Positions 1-10,354 of a stretch of 64,000 nucleotides of DNA are shown here, one piece after another. The position numbers and the translations under genes were made by a program. The DNA lies in the NCBI GenBank assembly GCA_010015745.1, contig ML978238.1, positions 62,001 to 126,000 on the forward strand, read 5' to 3'. The notes below the pieces were generated by a model, which was given only the letters and a program-made list of their open reading frames with translations, made no database searches and was not told the DNA's origin. Source of the stretch: Setomelanomma holmii (taxonomy: Eukaryota > Ascomycota > Dothideomycetes > Pleosporales > Phaeosphaeriaceae). The stretch's first letter is position 1, and the number at the start of each line of letters is the position of its first letter.

Positions 1-390
1 AACCGACCTCTCCAAATGCTGGTGAAGCAGATGCACGCCAAAGACAATCTGCGTGACAGTCTTCACCAAGGGGTGGTATTTGCCCTTGGGATAGTGCCGC
101 CAATGGCAATTGTATGTGAAGTTCCATGAGAGCTCTCCATTTCCCTCCTCTCTACACAGCACCTGCTGGCGCTGCTTCACAGTTCTACTCGGATTCTGGT
201 AGGGTACGTGGCCGGTCGCGCCGGTCGCGTCGAGCATGGATTCCTCGAAGGGCGCCTGCATCGAGGACAGCGGGTGGATGGGGAAGGTGGCCGTCATGAT
301 GTTCTTGTCGCGCTCGTCGTCCCATTCGTAAGGGTCGCGGTGTTCGAAGCTGCGTCGACCTCGCTGTGATGATCTGCGAAAGGGGACCAT
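1..390 (-). CDS. N-terminal part of an unrecognised fungal protein (runs off left edge)
   Basis: A single frame is open from an ATG at 388-390 to the left edge, giving about 130 residues. The product starts MVPFRRSSQRGRR, continues with an acidic, charged stretch (EHRDPYEWDDERDKN) and ends in a more hydrophobic, helical-looking segment (VTQIVFGVHLLHQHLERSV). The residue composition and the lack of stops make a real 5' exon likely. I do not recognise the family; the last segment looks like the start of a helical domain whose remainder lies outside the window. No intron signal is needed within this piece. The start is chosen because upstream of it the frame loses coding character. Confidence 0.5.
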   Translation of the reverse strand, partial: MVPFRRSSQRGRRSFEHRDPYEWDDERDKNIMTATFPIHPLSSMQAPFEESMLDATGATGHVPYQNPSRTVKQRQQVLCREEGNGELSWNFTYNCHWRHYPKGKYHPLVKTVTQIVFGVHLLHQHLERSV

Positions 391-1158
391 GGCAATGCGA
401 CGTCCAGCTGCCCAATCCGTCAGACTGCCTCGCTGGACCCCCGACAGTCGGGCGATGTCACTGCTCGGAGTATCGTGCAACCACTGCAGACCCGAGCCTA
501 GACTGCCGAACCAAGGCTGAGATCCTATGCATAAGCACGCGAGCAGCCAATGGAGGGCTTTAGACACGCACAGCTGCCAGCACGTCTAGCAGGGGCACTC
601 GGGGTTCCGCATGATTGTGTGGGAAAGAATGGCAGCAGGAGGTGCTAGAAATGGTGTGCAGCGGGAGCGTGCGGGAGAGCGAAACTTGAAAGCCGGAGAG
701 ATGCCACGCGAGGGGCGCCCTGAACGTTCAGACTTCAGTCCGGCGCAGTCATAGGACGCCGGCCTGAAACACATGTGCCAACTGGAGCAGGTGTTTCTCC
801 TCGCCCTGAGCGCTGCACGCTGCAGGCGACCTGGTCCGAAGCAGCAAGGTGCGCGCATCCTAGCCGTTTAGTGCCCGGAGCGGTGCACGCATCGTCAATC
901 ACAGCGGGGAAGCGAACCGAGCGTCGACCAAGCAGAACATAGCAAAGCAGCCAACGCTGCAGGACGGTTGTTTTGGTAGGCTAATTTTGACACGCTCTCA
1001 GTGTGCAAACGTTCCTGCCTTTACCAAGGGAGCCACGTTCTCTCAAGTCAGACCTCGCGGTTTGTGTGCGCTAGACTTCGCTGCAAGATGCAATCGCCGT
1101 CAGCACACCTGACCGCGAATCAATTCCCTTCATCACTCCGCTTGATTCTCCCGCTGAC
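391..1158. other. Intergenic, nothing recognised
   Basis: Short overlapping frames on both strands with no family resemblance. It is probably the promoter region of the left-edge gene and the 5' flank of the decayed gene that follows. Confidence 0.4.
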
Positions 1159-2287
1159 ATGTTATCCGCAGTGTCGCCAGAAGCCGAGGAGTCCGACCCG
1201 TTGGTCGCAGAGACGGCTAAAAGGATTGCAAATGTCATCAACGACTTCAAGCGCCAACTAGACCAACGCGACCGCACCTGGGCGACCGCGACTGGGCAAG
1301 TAGAGCTGGCACTTGATTCGCAGACGTTCCTCCTCACCATTGTGCCTGACTTGGATGGCGATGAGTATCCAATTACTGTGTATGTGCAGGCCAAGACGCC
1401 TAATGCGACCAACGTTGGTTTGAATTCACCTCCTGCGACTAAATCATCCACTTACAAATCCACACGCCGCGAGACCGATGCTGAACTTGAGAGAGACCTG
1501 GTGTCGCGCAAGAAGCGCAAACTTGAGGAAGATGGTGACGCGTCAAACAAGCGACCGCGCACCGCAGATGACGAGGAGGACATCATGCCGCTGATCACAA
1601 TGGAAGATCTCGACGATCTGCTGTCCAAGCTGCGCGAGGACGTTCAGGAGGACACTTCAGAGTGCGTCAATCATGTTCAGCGATTGCTACGACAGTTCAA
1701 GGAGGAATGGCATGAGAAGACCCAACATGCCTATGGATAGTCACAGACATCGCAGAGCAGACCTCCTCATCGTGACTCAGTAGCCAACGGCGCCCACGCT
1801 AGCGGCTCATTCCCATCTTCCAGCGTCGACTGTGACGACTAATTCTCTTCGATACTAGACATCATTCGCCGCGAATCAAAGCTCCTATCCAGCCAGATCA
1901 AGTGGGTGGAAGACTGCAGACGCGTAGCAGCAGGCATACACGACAAGAGCGAGGATACATGGCGGACAACCTCAGCGGGTTTCCACGACCGGCAAAGGCG
2001 GGACCGCGAGATGTTCCAGACCAGGATGCTGGCACGAGTCGAGCATGAATACGCAGACGCTGAATCAAATATTGAATGAGGTCAAGGCAATTGGACTGAT
2101 TGCGCAGAGCATGGAATGGGAGACGCCGTCGTCGCATCTCATGCCTCCGACACGACCTGAACACCCACCTCAGCCAACAGCACAAACGCCGGTGCGGACT
2201 CCATCTCGAACTCCAAATCAAAGTCACCATCACAACCCTAGTGCAGGGAGGGGCAGTACCACGTCCGACAATACCAACCAGCGATGA
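1159..2287 (+). pseudogene. Decayed hypothetical gene, charged/coiled-coil protein
   Basis: The ATG at 1159 opens 193 codons: an acidic N-terminus, a lysine/arginine-rich nuclear-signal-like stretch (SRKKRKLEEDGD, later NKRPRTADDEED) and helical C-terminal text. A TAG at 1738-1740 stops it, but the same frame keeps coding character afterwards, through a TAA at 1840-1842 and on to a helical stretch (ILDIIRRESKLLSSQIKWVED). From about 2045 the coding-like text moves to another frame (LNEVKAIGLIAQSMEW, then a proline-rich tail ending at 2287). I read this as one gene with two in-frame stops and a frameshift. An intron covering the first stops cannot be excluded, but no good donor is visible. Family not recognised. 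Confidence 0.5.
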
Positions 2288-2412
2288 CAATCAAAGTGAA
2301 ATTGATTGATTCGAGTCAGATTGGGAACACCACCACACTAAATGCTGGTGTCAAGGGGCGCATTTCACGTTCGAAGTCAAACATGACACGGTCTTGTCAG
2401 TGCATGCTGCAT

Positions 2413-3974
2413 CTACCACCCCCTCCACCTAGTCCAGATATCAACAATCTCGTCCCCACCATCAACCACCGCATACCACCCAAACCCAACACCCGCGACA
2501 CAGGCATGGTTCGGCCACACAAACACCTTCTCTCCAATCGCCAAAGGATTGCACTTCGCCTTATCACCCTCCCAAGTCAGAATCCCATGCTCCTGACTTA
2601 TCCTGCCAACAATCCACCCCGTCTTATCCCCCCTCTCGTCATACACAGACGAAGTACTTGAATTTCCCAGATCAGAGGTTACAATCCCCCACCCAGGATA
2701 TGACTTGCACGGCTCCCTTCCTAACGCGAGACTCCCAGCGGAAACAAGCGCCTCCGGTTTCTCGCGCTCGTCATACACGCTTGTGACCTCCAGCAGCATC
2801 CTAATCGCAATACTGTCCTTGGACAACGGCTGGATCCCTTCCGCCGCTCGATCCGTCGCAGGTCGTGCATGCGTAGCAACCTGCTGACAATCCAGCAGCG
2901 GATACACGCCCGCATGTAACTCCACCTTAAACCTGGCCTTCAGTCGCGCCAGAATATCCTGAAACTCCTGCACGCGTGGAGATGTAGAGGAAAGCATATT
3001 CTGCGCCGCGGTCGCAGTAGGCGTTGCGCCGACACTGAGGACCATTTTCCGCGTGAGAGATGTTGGCAGGAAAGCGCATGCGGATTCGAGGCCCAGGAGT
3101 TCGTCGATTAAGCCTGAAGCAGCGTCGGAGGGGGAAGAACCGGCGTATGAATGGCCATAGTGGCTGTAAAACCCTTTCAAAAGTAGTTTACTGATTTCGC
3201 TCTCGCTCTTGAGCACGGCGGAGAGTAAGGGGGGGAAGTTTGGTGAGGTGGGTTTTATACCGGCGCGATTATACCCCGTGTCGATCTTGATAAATACGCC
3301 AATCTCAAGGTTTTCTGGCGCATTGGCTAAGGCAGCTTGGAGTTTAGTAAAGGCATCAAAATTGTCGATTATGATGTTCACACTTCCTGGCGCTAGTTGG
3401 CTCGCCAGTTGAACTAGCCGGGGGATGCTGGATTGGGGAACTGGAATGCCGTAGAGGATCTGTGGGTTATGTGTTAAGGAATATTAGGAATATAACGTAG
3501 AGCGTGAGCATGTGATGCCCAAACGTAGATTTCATAATTTGATGATTGAAAGCTTCTTGAAAGGCATCGGAGAGGAAGGCAGGAAATGGTAAGGGATGAT
3601 GAGGTACTTACCGATGCTCCTCTACCTCCATCTTGAACACTGCGGACATACTCCACCAAATGCTCAGCTTCAATCATCGTACTGACGATAAAATTCGTAC
3701 CCAAACCTAAACCACCGTTCTGTCCATCACCATCGCCAACTTGCAATCTACTCAACTCCAACGTCTTGTGGCTCTTAACATGCGCCCTGAACCCAACCCC
3801 AAGCCTATCGCAGACTTGCAGCATAGCATCGCAGTTCTTTACGATCTTCCCACGATCCAGGATAGCTGCGGGCGTGGGTAGGTCGGCGAGCTTTTTGCCG
3901 ATGTATTGTGCCTTGAGGATATGGAGAGGGGAGCGGGGATAGTTCGCGACGTGGTCGAATGGATAGGGGGACAT
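2413..3974 (-). CDS. DSD1: D-serine dehydratase (DSD1-type, PLP and zinc dependent)
   Basis: Predicted to deaminate D-serine to pyruvate and ammonia in the cytosol. Exon 1 is 3612-3974 and exon 2 is 2413-3459; the intron 3460-3611 has a GTAAGT donor and a CACAG acceptor and keeps phase, giving 469 residues. Family marks: the N-terminal alanine-racemase-like PLP barrel with LPTPAAILDRGKI and the PLP lysine context RAHVKSHKT, a mid-barrel FIKIDTGYNRAG, and a C-terminal PNHAC whose His and Cys match the zinc ligands of eukaryotic DSD1-type enzymes. Length fits the family. The 152-nt intron is longer than most here. It stands alone between a decayed gene and the YVC1 gene. No damage seen; the gene ends in TAG. 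Confidence 0.85.
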
Positions 3975-4609
3975 GTTCGCTGATGGGAACAGGCTGGGGA
4001 TAGAGTTGGTTGTGGATGTGGATGTGATGTCGCGGTTGGATCGAATGCACCTTGGGAAAGAGGTGGTGTTGATGAGATTTTGTACCTCTACCTCAAGTGG
4101 GGTAAAACACGTTTGGTCCTTCTCTTGAAAGTTGTGTATGACTCTTCACTTCTTCTGCTCAAATGTGACTTGTCTGATATGTTCGTGGTGTAGTCACTCT
4201 TCCATCGGGATGCGGCCGCGCTGCTAGTCTTTAAAGGTGGGGCGGGGTTAGAAAGTGCGACAGAACGCCTAATTTTATTGTAGGTGCCCAAGGCCACAGA
4301 TGTGAAAGATTCGAGTCAGACTACAAATTTTGTATATCACGCTGGATTTGTTGAGCATATTATGTGGCAATTCTAGTTGTGATGGGGTAAATCTTATGGG
4401 GTAATCATGTAGGCCTATCTCGGACATGAAGTCATTTATGGAAGGCCTAATTGGCCGACAGCGGAAAGTTTCCAAGATTCACGCTGCACAATCGCTAGAA
4501 GCTCACTTGATGCAAGAAAATAGTTGTATTCCAAGGTATCAAAGTTTGCCGAAACAAGTCAATTTTCCGCCGCTACATGGCGATGAAGCGCCGCAGCCCT
4601 TCGCAGTTC
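3975..4609. other. Intergenic
   Basis: Holds the 5' flank of the D-serine dehydratase and the 3' flank of the YVC1 gene. Only short frames without coding character. Confidence 0.4.
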
Positions 4610-6913
4610 CTACCCCGCCGGACCTGGCCACACACTGCTCAATCTCCTGTGTCTGGTCATCGCACTTCCGGGGCTAATACTTCTGCGATCGCCATTCGCG
4701 TTTGTAGCCGCGAAGCTGTTTTCTAGAATCGCATCTTCGAGGTCATCCTCCTCTTCGATACGTTGTACTACGTCCTGCGGTGGCTCTTCCTCGAATACAG
4801 CTTGCAAATCTGCGTGTGGGCTCATCTTGCTCCACTTCCAGAAACTGCTGTCAAACAGCCATGATGAGCGCTTTGATGGACCGGGACCACTTATCGAGCT
4901 ACGACGAACGGGTTTCCAGAGGCGAGCTCGCTCATGATATGCAATGGCTAGAAGAATGGGCGCATTGAGAACGCGCACGGCTGTGATATTGATCTTGTGA
5001 AACCAGCGCTGTGATACGAGGAACTTGAGAGGTAGCAGTATGATGAAGGCGGCTAGGTTGAAGGGTGGACGGTATGCAAAGAGGGCATCCGACTTGACGC
5101 CCTCAAAGGTCAGCACTGCACGTCGGAACTGGATTTCTGCTGTGGCATCGGCGGCGATCTTGGAGAAGGTGTTGCTCAGAATGGAGACCAGAACGGTAAG
5201 GAAGAGCGTGTTGCCAAGAAATGCATAGATGACCATGAGCGTCGGACCAAGAATCTCGTGGAAACCAGGTGCTTTGTCGATACCGGTGCCGTCGAGTCCA
5301 AACCAGATCCAGAGCATCCACTTGGAGATGGTGACAACACTGTGTGAATCTTCATAACCAACATCAGGGTTGCTGATGCTCAACCATTTCAGCGCAAGCA
5401 AGAAGCCACCGAAGCACCAAAATGCGATCAAACTGAGAGCTGTAAACTCTTTGACCATAGCTCGTAGGGCGATGAAGAGCATGTTCTCGGGCATGAGATT
5501 GAAGGCGATTCGTGGGAACAGTATCGGTGAAGCAACAGCCAGTACGTCCAGTGCTTGCCTGCCGGTCTCGTCATTGCCGATGACCCAGCCATGAATGCGC
5601 ATGCCGAGGTATATAATGAAGATGCCAGAAAATGTCACATCAAGGAATGCCCAGAGCTCCTGCGTATGCACTTCCCAACCGTGCTCTAAGCAGGAAGTCA
5701 ACTCATCCAAAACCCAGCCAGCGCCATACAGCATGAATACAAGCTCAGCATTCGTAAAGGTGTGATCTTGTCGTGAGGTCATGCACCAGCAGTAGAAGAC
5801 CAGAAGCAGGATGAACTGCACAACTTCGATCATGTTGCGGGTGCGTGGTACCATTAGCCGGTACTGGTTGAGCAACGGCGCTTTGCGTGGATCGTATAGC
5901 GATATCGGCTTATGCTTGTAGTGGTCCGGAATGATGTCGATGAATGTAGTCGGCGTGTAGACAATGCGCCCCCGATACACGGCGTCGATGACTTTTTGAC
6001 TAGCTGAACTGCTGAGTAGCACTTTGCTCTCTGACACGATAGCCACCTCCAGCGCGGTCAATTTGCCATCGTATTCACCCTGCTGCTGGTACGACATCGA
6101 AAAGTTTCTGAAATCTGACCTATGTCGACTTGGGCACCGATCCTCTGGCGCGCCTTGGAATGGCTGGAATGGTGCTACCAGTATTTGCGCCAGAAGAAGC
6201 AGTCCAGGCTTTCCTGTGCTTTCCTCGTCATGACGGCGAAGGATCTTCATTGCAACGAGTTCGCAAAGATTTGCTCGTGTGAGGTCGACTGTTTGATGGT
6301 GTTGCTGGAACTGTTGTTCTCGAAGGAATTGCATCCGATTCACAAGTAGACAGTACACGATAGAAATGTCCTCCTCGTCGTACAGCCGATCCACCAGTGG
6401 TTTCACGATCAGAACATTCATGCGAGGCTCTCTGAGCTGTTCGACGGTGTATGGATCCTCGATGACGGCCAAGATTAGCCTCCGTATACGGTGGATATTG
6501 TAGTAGACCTGTAATCTAGAATGTGGATAGGGCGCGAAGACTTCCCGCGGTCCAATTGGCTCACCTGCGCCATTGAAGCAACCGTCAGATCCCGCGTGGT
6601 CGTCATCGTCCATCAGAGTTTCCTGTTCTTCCCTACTTTTGGCTGCGCGCAATGCATCGCTCAAGGTTCGCTGGCTTTCAGTCAGGTGTGGCCGCTTGAG
6701 GAACTTCCTAAACTCGATGTGCCGGGAAGCCTTTCGCGTGGGCGAGGGTCTTCTTCGTGGAGAGACATCATCACCACGGTTACTCTGCAAGGTGGTACTT
6801 TCGTAGCTGCCGTTGCTCTGTTCAGAGCTGAGGCGAGGCCTCGGAAAGGTGCCGTAAGCGGCGCTGCCACTACCGTTGGAGTTCCAGTCTGGGTTGGAAG
6901 TCGGGCCAGACAT
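4610..6913 (-). CDS. yvc1: YVC1-type vacuolar TRP cation channel
   Basis: Calcium-permeable TRP-family channel of the fungal vacuolar membrane, predicted to release vacuolar calcium on osmotic or mechanical stimulus. The frame gives 767 residues. A disordered, Ser/Arg-rich N-terminus is followed by the conserved cytosolic block (NIHRIRRLILAVIEDPYTVEQL; DIIPDHYKHKPISLYDPRKA), about six membrane segments and a pore region with FGLDGTG, then LGNTLFLTVLVSILSNTFSKI-like text and an acidic tail. The frame is open upstream to 7111, but the extra 66 residues lack family character, so I place the start at the ATG at 6911-6913. Text near 6070-6160 (residues PSRHRSDFRNFSM) departs from the family and could be a short in-frame intron ending TTTCAG. 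Otherwise intact. Confidence 0.88.
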   Translation of the reverse strand: MSGPTSNPDWNSNGSGSAAYGTFPRPRLSSEQSNGSYESTTLQSNRGDDVSPRRRPSPTRKASRHIEFRKFLKRPHLTESQRTLSDALRAAKSREEQETLMDDDDHAGSDGCFNGAGEPIGPREVFAPYPHSRLQVYYNIHRIRRLILAVIEDPYTVEQLREPRMNVLIVKPLVDRLYDEEDISIVYCLLVNRMQFLREQQFQQHHQTVDLTRANLCELVAMKILRRHDEESTGKPGLLLLAQILVAPFQPFQGAPEDRCPSRHRSDFRNFSMSYQQQGEYDGKLTALEVAIVSESKVLLSSSASQKVIDAVYRGRIVYTPTTFIDIIPDHYKHKPISLYDPRKAPLLNQYRLMVPRTRNMIEVVQFILLLVFYCWCMTSRQDHTFTNAELVFMLYGAGWVLDELTSCLEHGWEVHTQELWAFLDVTFSGIFIIYLGMRIHGWVIGNDETGRQALDVLAVASPILFPRIAFNLMPENMLFIALRAMVKEFTALSLIAFWCFGGFLLALKWLSISNPDVGYEDSHSVVTISKWMLWIWFGLDGTGIDKAPGFHEILGPTLMVIYAFLGNTLFLTVLVSILSNTFSKIAADATAEIQFRRAVLTFEGVKSDALFAYRPPFNLAAFIILLPLKFLVSQRWFHKINITAVRVLNAPILLAIAYHERARLWKPVRRSSISGPGPSKRSSWLFDSSFWKWSKMSPHADLQAVFEEEPPQDVVQRIEEEDDLEDAILENSFAATNANGDRRSISPGSAMTRHRRLSSVWPGPAG

Positions 6914-7673
6914 GTGATTCCAGGATTGAGAGTAGTAATAGGATACAGATTGTTGTGGAAAGCAGTGCCGGTATGTATAGTGGTGTGTTGCGCGTAAAAG
7001 ATAAGCTTCGAGATACCCTGGGAACGGGAAGCGTAGGCGAGAATAAGTGGGGCAGGGGCGACACGTCTTGCGGGAGCTTTCACGGTCGCGTCGAGGTGCT
7101 CGGCGCGACAACTAATGCTACCTTGAACTATTAGGTGGATATTCCAAATGGTGTGGGTGATTCCAATTCAGGTGGTGGCCAGATAAGGAGGAGAAAGCAA
7201 CTCAGACCTCTCGCGAAGCCTGGAACCATGGATCGTGGAAAGTGGAGTTTCACGCTAAGGAATGCACGCTAAGACAGTTGGGCTTAGCTTAGACCCTCGT
7301 ACTCTCGACGTCACTCTTGCGACCATCACCTCAAACCTATGCAGAAAGACTTCAGAAAAGCCTTTGGCTATCGGGCTGTTATTCAATGCAATTGAGGTCC
7401 GTGTTGCAAAGCTTTCCTGCAGGCTTGACGCCTACCATGAGTGCATCTGTCAGCCAGAAACAATGCCATTCCATTAGAAGCGAAGCATGGTGGCACCTTG
7501 CGCGACCGGCTTGCTGCAGAAATGCAATCGTTCGTCATCTCATCTGATGCAGATCTGTGCGACGAGATGTTCACCGCGAATCATGAGGATGCTGAACAGG
7601 CATCGTTCTTGCCAATAGAGCATTTATATCATGTGAAAGTCTCCTTGCTACCTATGGTACAAGATCTTGGGTA
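6914..7673. other. Intergenic, upstream of yvc1
   Basis: Promoter and 5' leader of the channel gene, up to the TA target site of the Fot1-like element at 7672-7673. No gene recognised. Confidence 0.4.
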
Positions 7674-7735
7674 ACGTATTTTACAAGCGAGTGCGCATTA
7701 CAAGCGAGTGCGCACCCCACCAACTTTCTGCAACG
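7674..7735 (+). repeat. Left TIR of Fot1-like element, with internal 17-bp tandem duplication
   Basis: This is the inverted match to 9401-9445, but the 17-mer TTACAAGCGAGTGCGCA occurs twice in tandem (7681-7697 and 7698-7714). The right TIR has it once. Confidence 0.9.
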
Positions 7736-7793
7736 CTACAGGCGTACATCTCAACCACATTAAGAGATAATATAAAGATATTGATACAATATA

Positions 7794-9382
7794 CTAAGCG
7801 GTATCTGAAGTATCTTTTTTGCACGTACGTGAGTTACACCTAGTCTCTCTGCACCTCTTGCAGCGCGCCAGAGCCTGTCGGCTAAGGCCTGATCGCTCTC
7901 CACCTTGACGCTGTTCACGCTCTATCTGCTGGTCAGCCTCCTTNNNNNNNNNNNNNNNNNNNNNNNNNNNNNNNNNNNNNNNNNNNNNNNNNNNNNNNNN
8001 NNNNNNNNNNNNNNNNNNNNNNNNNNNNNNNNNNNNNNNNNNNNNNNNNNNNNNNNNNNNNNNNNNNNNNNNNNNNNNNNNNNNNNNNNNNNNNNNNNNN
8101 NNNNNNNNNNNNNNNNNNNNNNNNNNNNNNNNNNNNNNNNNNNNNNNNNNNNNNNNNNNNNNNNNNNNNNNNNNNNNNNNNNNNNNNNNNNNNNNNNNNN
8201 NNNNNNNNNNNNNNNNNNNNNNNNNNNNNNNNNNNNNNNNNNNNNNNNNNNNNNNNNNNNNNNNNNNNNNNNNNNNNNNNNNNNNNNNNNNNNNNNNNNN
8301 NNNNNNNNNNNNNNNNNNNNNNNNNNNNNNNNNNNNNNNNNNNNNNNNNNNNNNNNNNNNNNNGTGGTGGCAGATCAGAGCCTCAATCTCACGGCTGTAC
8401 GCGCGCTTTAATGGCGAGAAGCAGCCAACGTCAAGTGGCTGCAGGAGGTGTGACGAGTGAGGCGGCATACAGAGCGTGTAGATATTGTTCTCCTTGCAGA
8501 GCTCTCGAAATTTCAGAAAGTGGTGGCTCTTATGGCCGTCAAGGATAAGCAGGCAACGTGCACCTATAACACGAGTCTTTGTATGAGCATTAAAGTGCTT
8601 TAGCCAGTCAACTCCTAGCTTGTTGGTTGTCCAGCCATTGTCGCTGACTGCGATCGCCCAGTTGCGTGGGATCTCTGTCTCCTCGTACCAGGCAGATAGA
8701 TGATAGCGGCCAGCAAAGATGAGGAACGGTGGGATTGACCAGCAGCGGCGTTGGTCGCAGCGATCAACGTCACCCACTCACGATTGCCTGGCTGGATAGC
8801 CTTTGGTCTACCTCTTCTCTCTGACCCTGTCACGACGAGCTGAGTCGTAATCTTGCCTATCATGAAGCCAGCCTCGTCAAAGTTGTAGACGTCCTTATTG
8901 CAGATGCCATACTTAGCCTTTGTCTGCTCTACAAGCTCAAACCAGTCTCTGATTAGCACAGGATCCTCGCATAGAGCTCTCTGCCTATCGTACGCTTGAT
9001 TGAAACGCGTCATAAGACTGTCTGTACGCTTGACAAAGTTGCGCGGCCAGTAGACGCCAACGCGACGTGCGCCGCACGCAGCCAGCAGCTTATCAGCCAT
9101 ATCACGTACAGCGTCGAACGGAGGCGCAAATCCACGTCGATCTAGGTCAAGTATATAGCTAACAATCACCTCCTCTTCTAGCTGGGTAAGTTTCTTTGAG
9201 TTAGGCTGGCAATCGCGTCAAGCAGGCTTGCCAGCGCGTCGGCGGTGGAGTGTATCTCGAGAGACGTTAAACGTCTGAGCAGCAACTGCCTCACTCTGAA
9301 TTTGATCTTGCTGAAGAGCTGAGATAGCAAGGTGTATATCAGCCTCATAGGAAGCTGGCTGGGTTTGAATTGGGGGTGCCAT
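7794..9382 (-). pseudogene. Fot1/pogo DDE transposase, broken
   Basis: Starts at an ATG at 9380-9382 with a helix-turn-helix region (AVAAQTFNVSRDTLHRRR). An in-frame TGA follows GKPA where the family normally has Arg (CGA to TGA fits). The CENPB-type second DNA-binding domain is present, followed by the DDE domain. All three catalytic acids are visible: NFDEAGF, LILDGHKSHH and LLQPLDVGCF. Near 8750-8760 one base appears to be missing, moving the frame from ...IAATNAA to ...WSIPPFLIFAGRYH. The C-terminal part is interrupted by the N gap. A tail rich in charged residues ends at 7794. Confidence 0.85.
7944..8363. other. Assembly gap, 420 Ns
   Basis: It lies inside the Fot1-like transposase, as expected for a repeat not resolved by assembly. 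The true length is unknown. Frames spanning it are artefacts. Confidence 1.
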
Positions 9383-9400
9383 AGTAATTAGGAGTTTACA

Positions 9401-9445
9401 CGTTGCAGAAAGTTGGTGGGGTGCGCACTCGCTTGTAAAACACGT
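9401..9445 (-). repeat. Right TIR of Fot1-like element
   Basis: Reading inward on the minus strand it begins ACGTGTTTTACAAGCGAG and ends CTTTCTGCAACG, pairing with the left TIR apart from the left-side duplication and one substitution. Confidence 0.9.
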
Positions 9446-9612
9446 TAACTAAGATACTAAGCTAGGCTCACGTTCGAGCATCAGCCTAGCATACAACCAT
9501 AGCTATCTTCCAGATGTCACCCACCATCTTCTTTCGCCACCACCTCCTCCGCGACAGCTATGCCACAATGTTTTCCACTTCTATTCGCAGACACCTCGCA
9601 TTCAGCTGCAGC

Positions 9613-10354
9613 CTACTTCTCCTCCTGGTAGTGTGAGGGATCCAGAATCTTTTCAATCCTATATAGATGTGGGCGCCTAACTGCCAGACCGGCCATGACA
9701 TCGAAGAGAAAGTCCTCGCGGTACTTGTCGCGGTCTTCTTCGCAAAGCCAAGTGACGTCGGCATAGTAAACACAGCAGTCCGCGAGCAACCATCGCAAAC
9801 AATCTTTCTGCTTCATGTAGTTGTACACATAGTTGATAGCGGTACGAGTGGGGTAGTAGAAGTTGTCATCGGCGCGCTGCTCATGAATGCCTTCGATAAT
9901 AATTTGATTAACGAGGTTCTTGGTGAGGTGATCCATGATATATTCGCAGAAGACGGCAAGCTTGCACAGCTAGGTGTACTCGATGTTTGCGGAGCAGGAT
10001 AGCTTGGCAGTAAGCGCACTGCGATTGGCTGGCGCATTCCGGGTATCATCCTCGACCGGAAGTTCTCCTAGGTGCACCAGATGGACGTAGAGCTTGACGA
10101 CGTGCGCTTCGCGGTCTCTGAAGTCTACGGTTTTGTCTTTGCTGCTGGGCCAGGGGCCACGGAAGGCACCCGCGACGTGTCTTGACCGATGAGTTACAAC
10201 ATCCTTGTTGACCATGATGAATTCGTCACCGGTATTTCCTGCGACGCGGAAGTAGGCTCGATATTGGTGGCCCCTGCGACCGTAAGCTCCGCACATCGAT
10301 CGTCGTGCGGACAGACGCTCACTTTAGAAGCTTGGACTTGGCAGTGCGGATCAT
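9613..10354 (-). pseudogene. BTB/POZ-domain protein with in-frame TAG
   Basis: Exon 1 is 10323-10354 (MIRTAKSKLLK), a 49-nt intron 10274-10322 has a GTGAGC donor and a GCAG acceptor, and exon 2 reads GHQYRAYFRV...EFIMVNKDVV, the start of a BTB fold. The frame continues to EYT, meets TAG at 9970-9972, then goes on in the same frame as LCKLAVFCEYIMDHLTKNLV, the helix that follows the BTB core in fungal proteins of this type, and ends at 9613. A CAG to TAG change explains it. I found no intron that keeps frame and removes the stop. The gene is 0.17 kb from the Fot1-like element. Fungal BTB proteins of this kind are a large family without assigned roles; some may be Cullin-3 adaptors. Confidence 0.7.

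Larger units (their letters stand above)
7674..9445 (-). mobile_element. Fot1/pogo-type DNA transposon
   Basis: A Tc1/mariner-pogo superfamily element of about 1.77 kb as assembled (420 nt are Ns), the size expected for Fot1 elements. It is bounded by terminal inverted repeats that start ACGT(A/G)TTTTACAAGCGAG and by the TA dinucleotides 7672-7673 and 9446-9447, the superfamily's target duplication. It carries one transposase gene on the minus strand, broken by a TGA and a frameshift, so this copy is not autonomous as read. It lies between yvc1 and a BTB gene that is itself broken by a nonsense codon. Confidence 0.9.

Noticed and set aside
2305..4320. Two ATTCGAGTCAGA strings resembling a tRNA B box
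   Set aside because: No A box or cloverleaf could be placed around either; no tRNA gene was found in the window.
6914..7111. N-terminal extension of YVC1 from an ATG at 7111
   Set aside because: Basic and aromatic text unlike the family; the ATG at 6913 fits better.
7905..8411. Plus-strand frame across the first N gap
   Set aside because: An artefact of Ns opposite the transposase.
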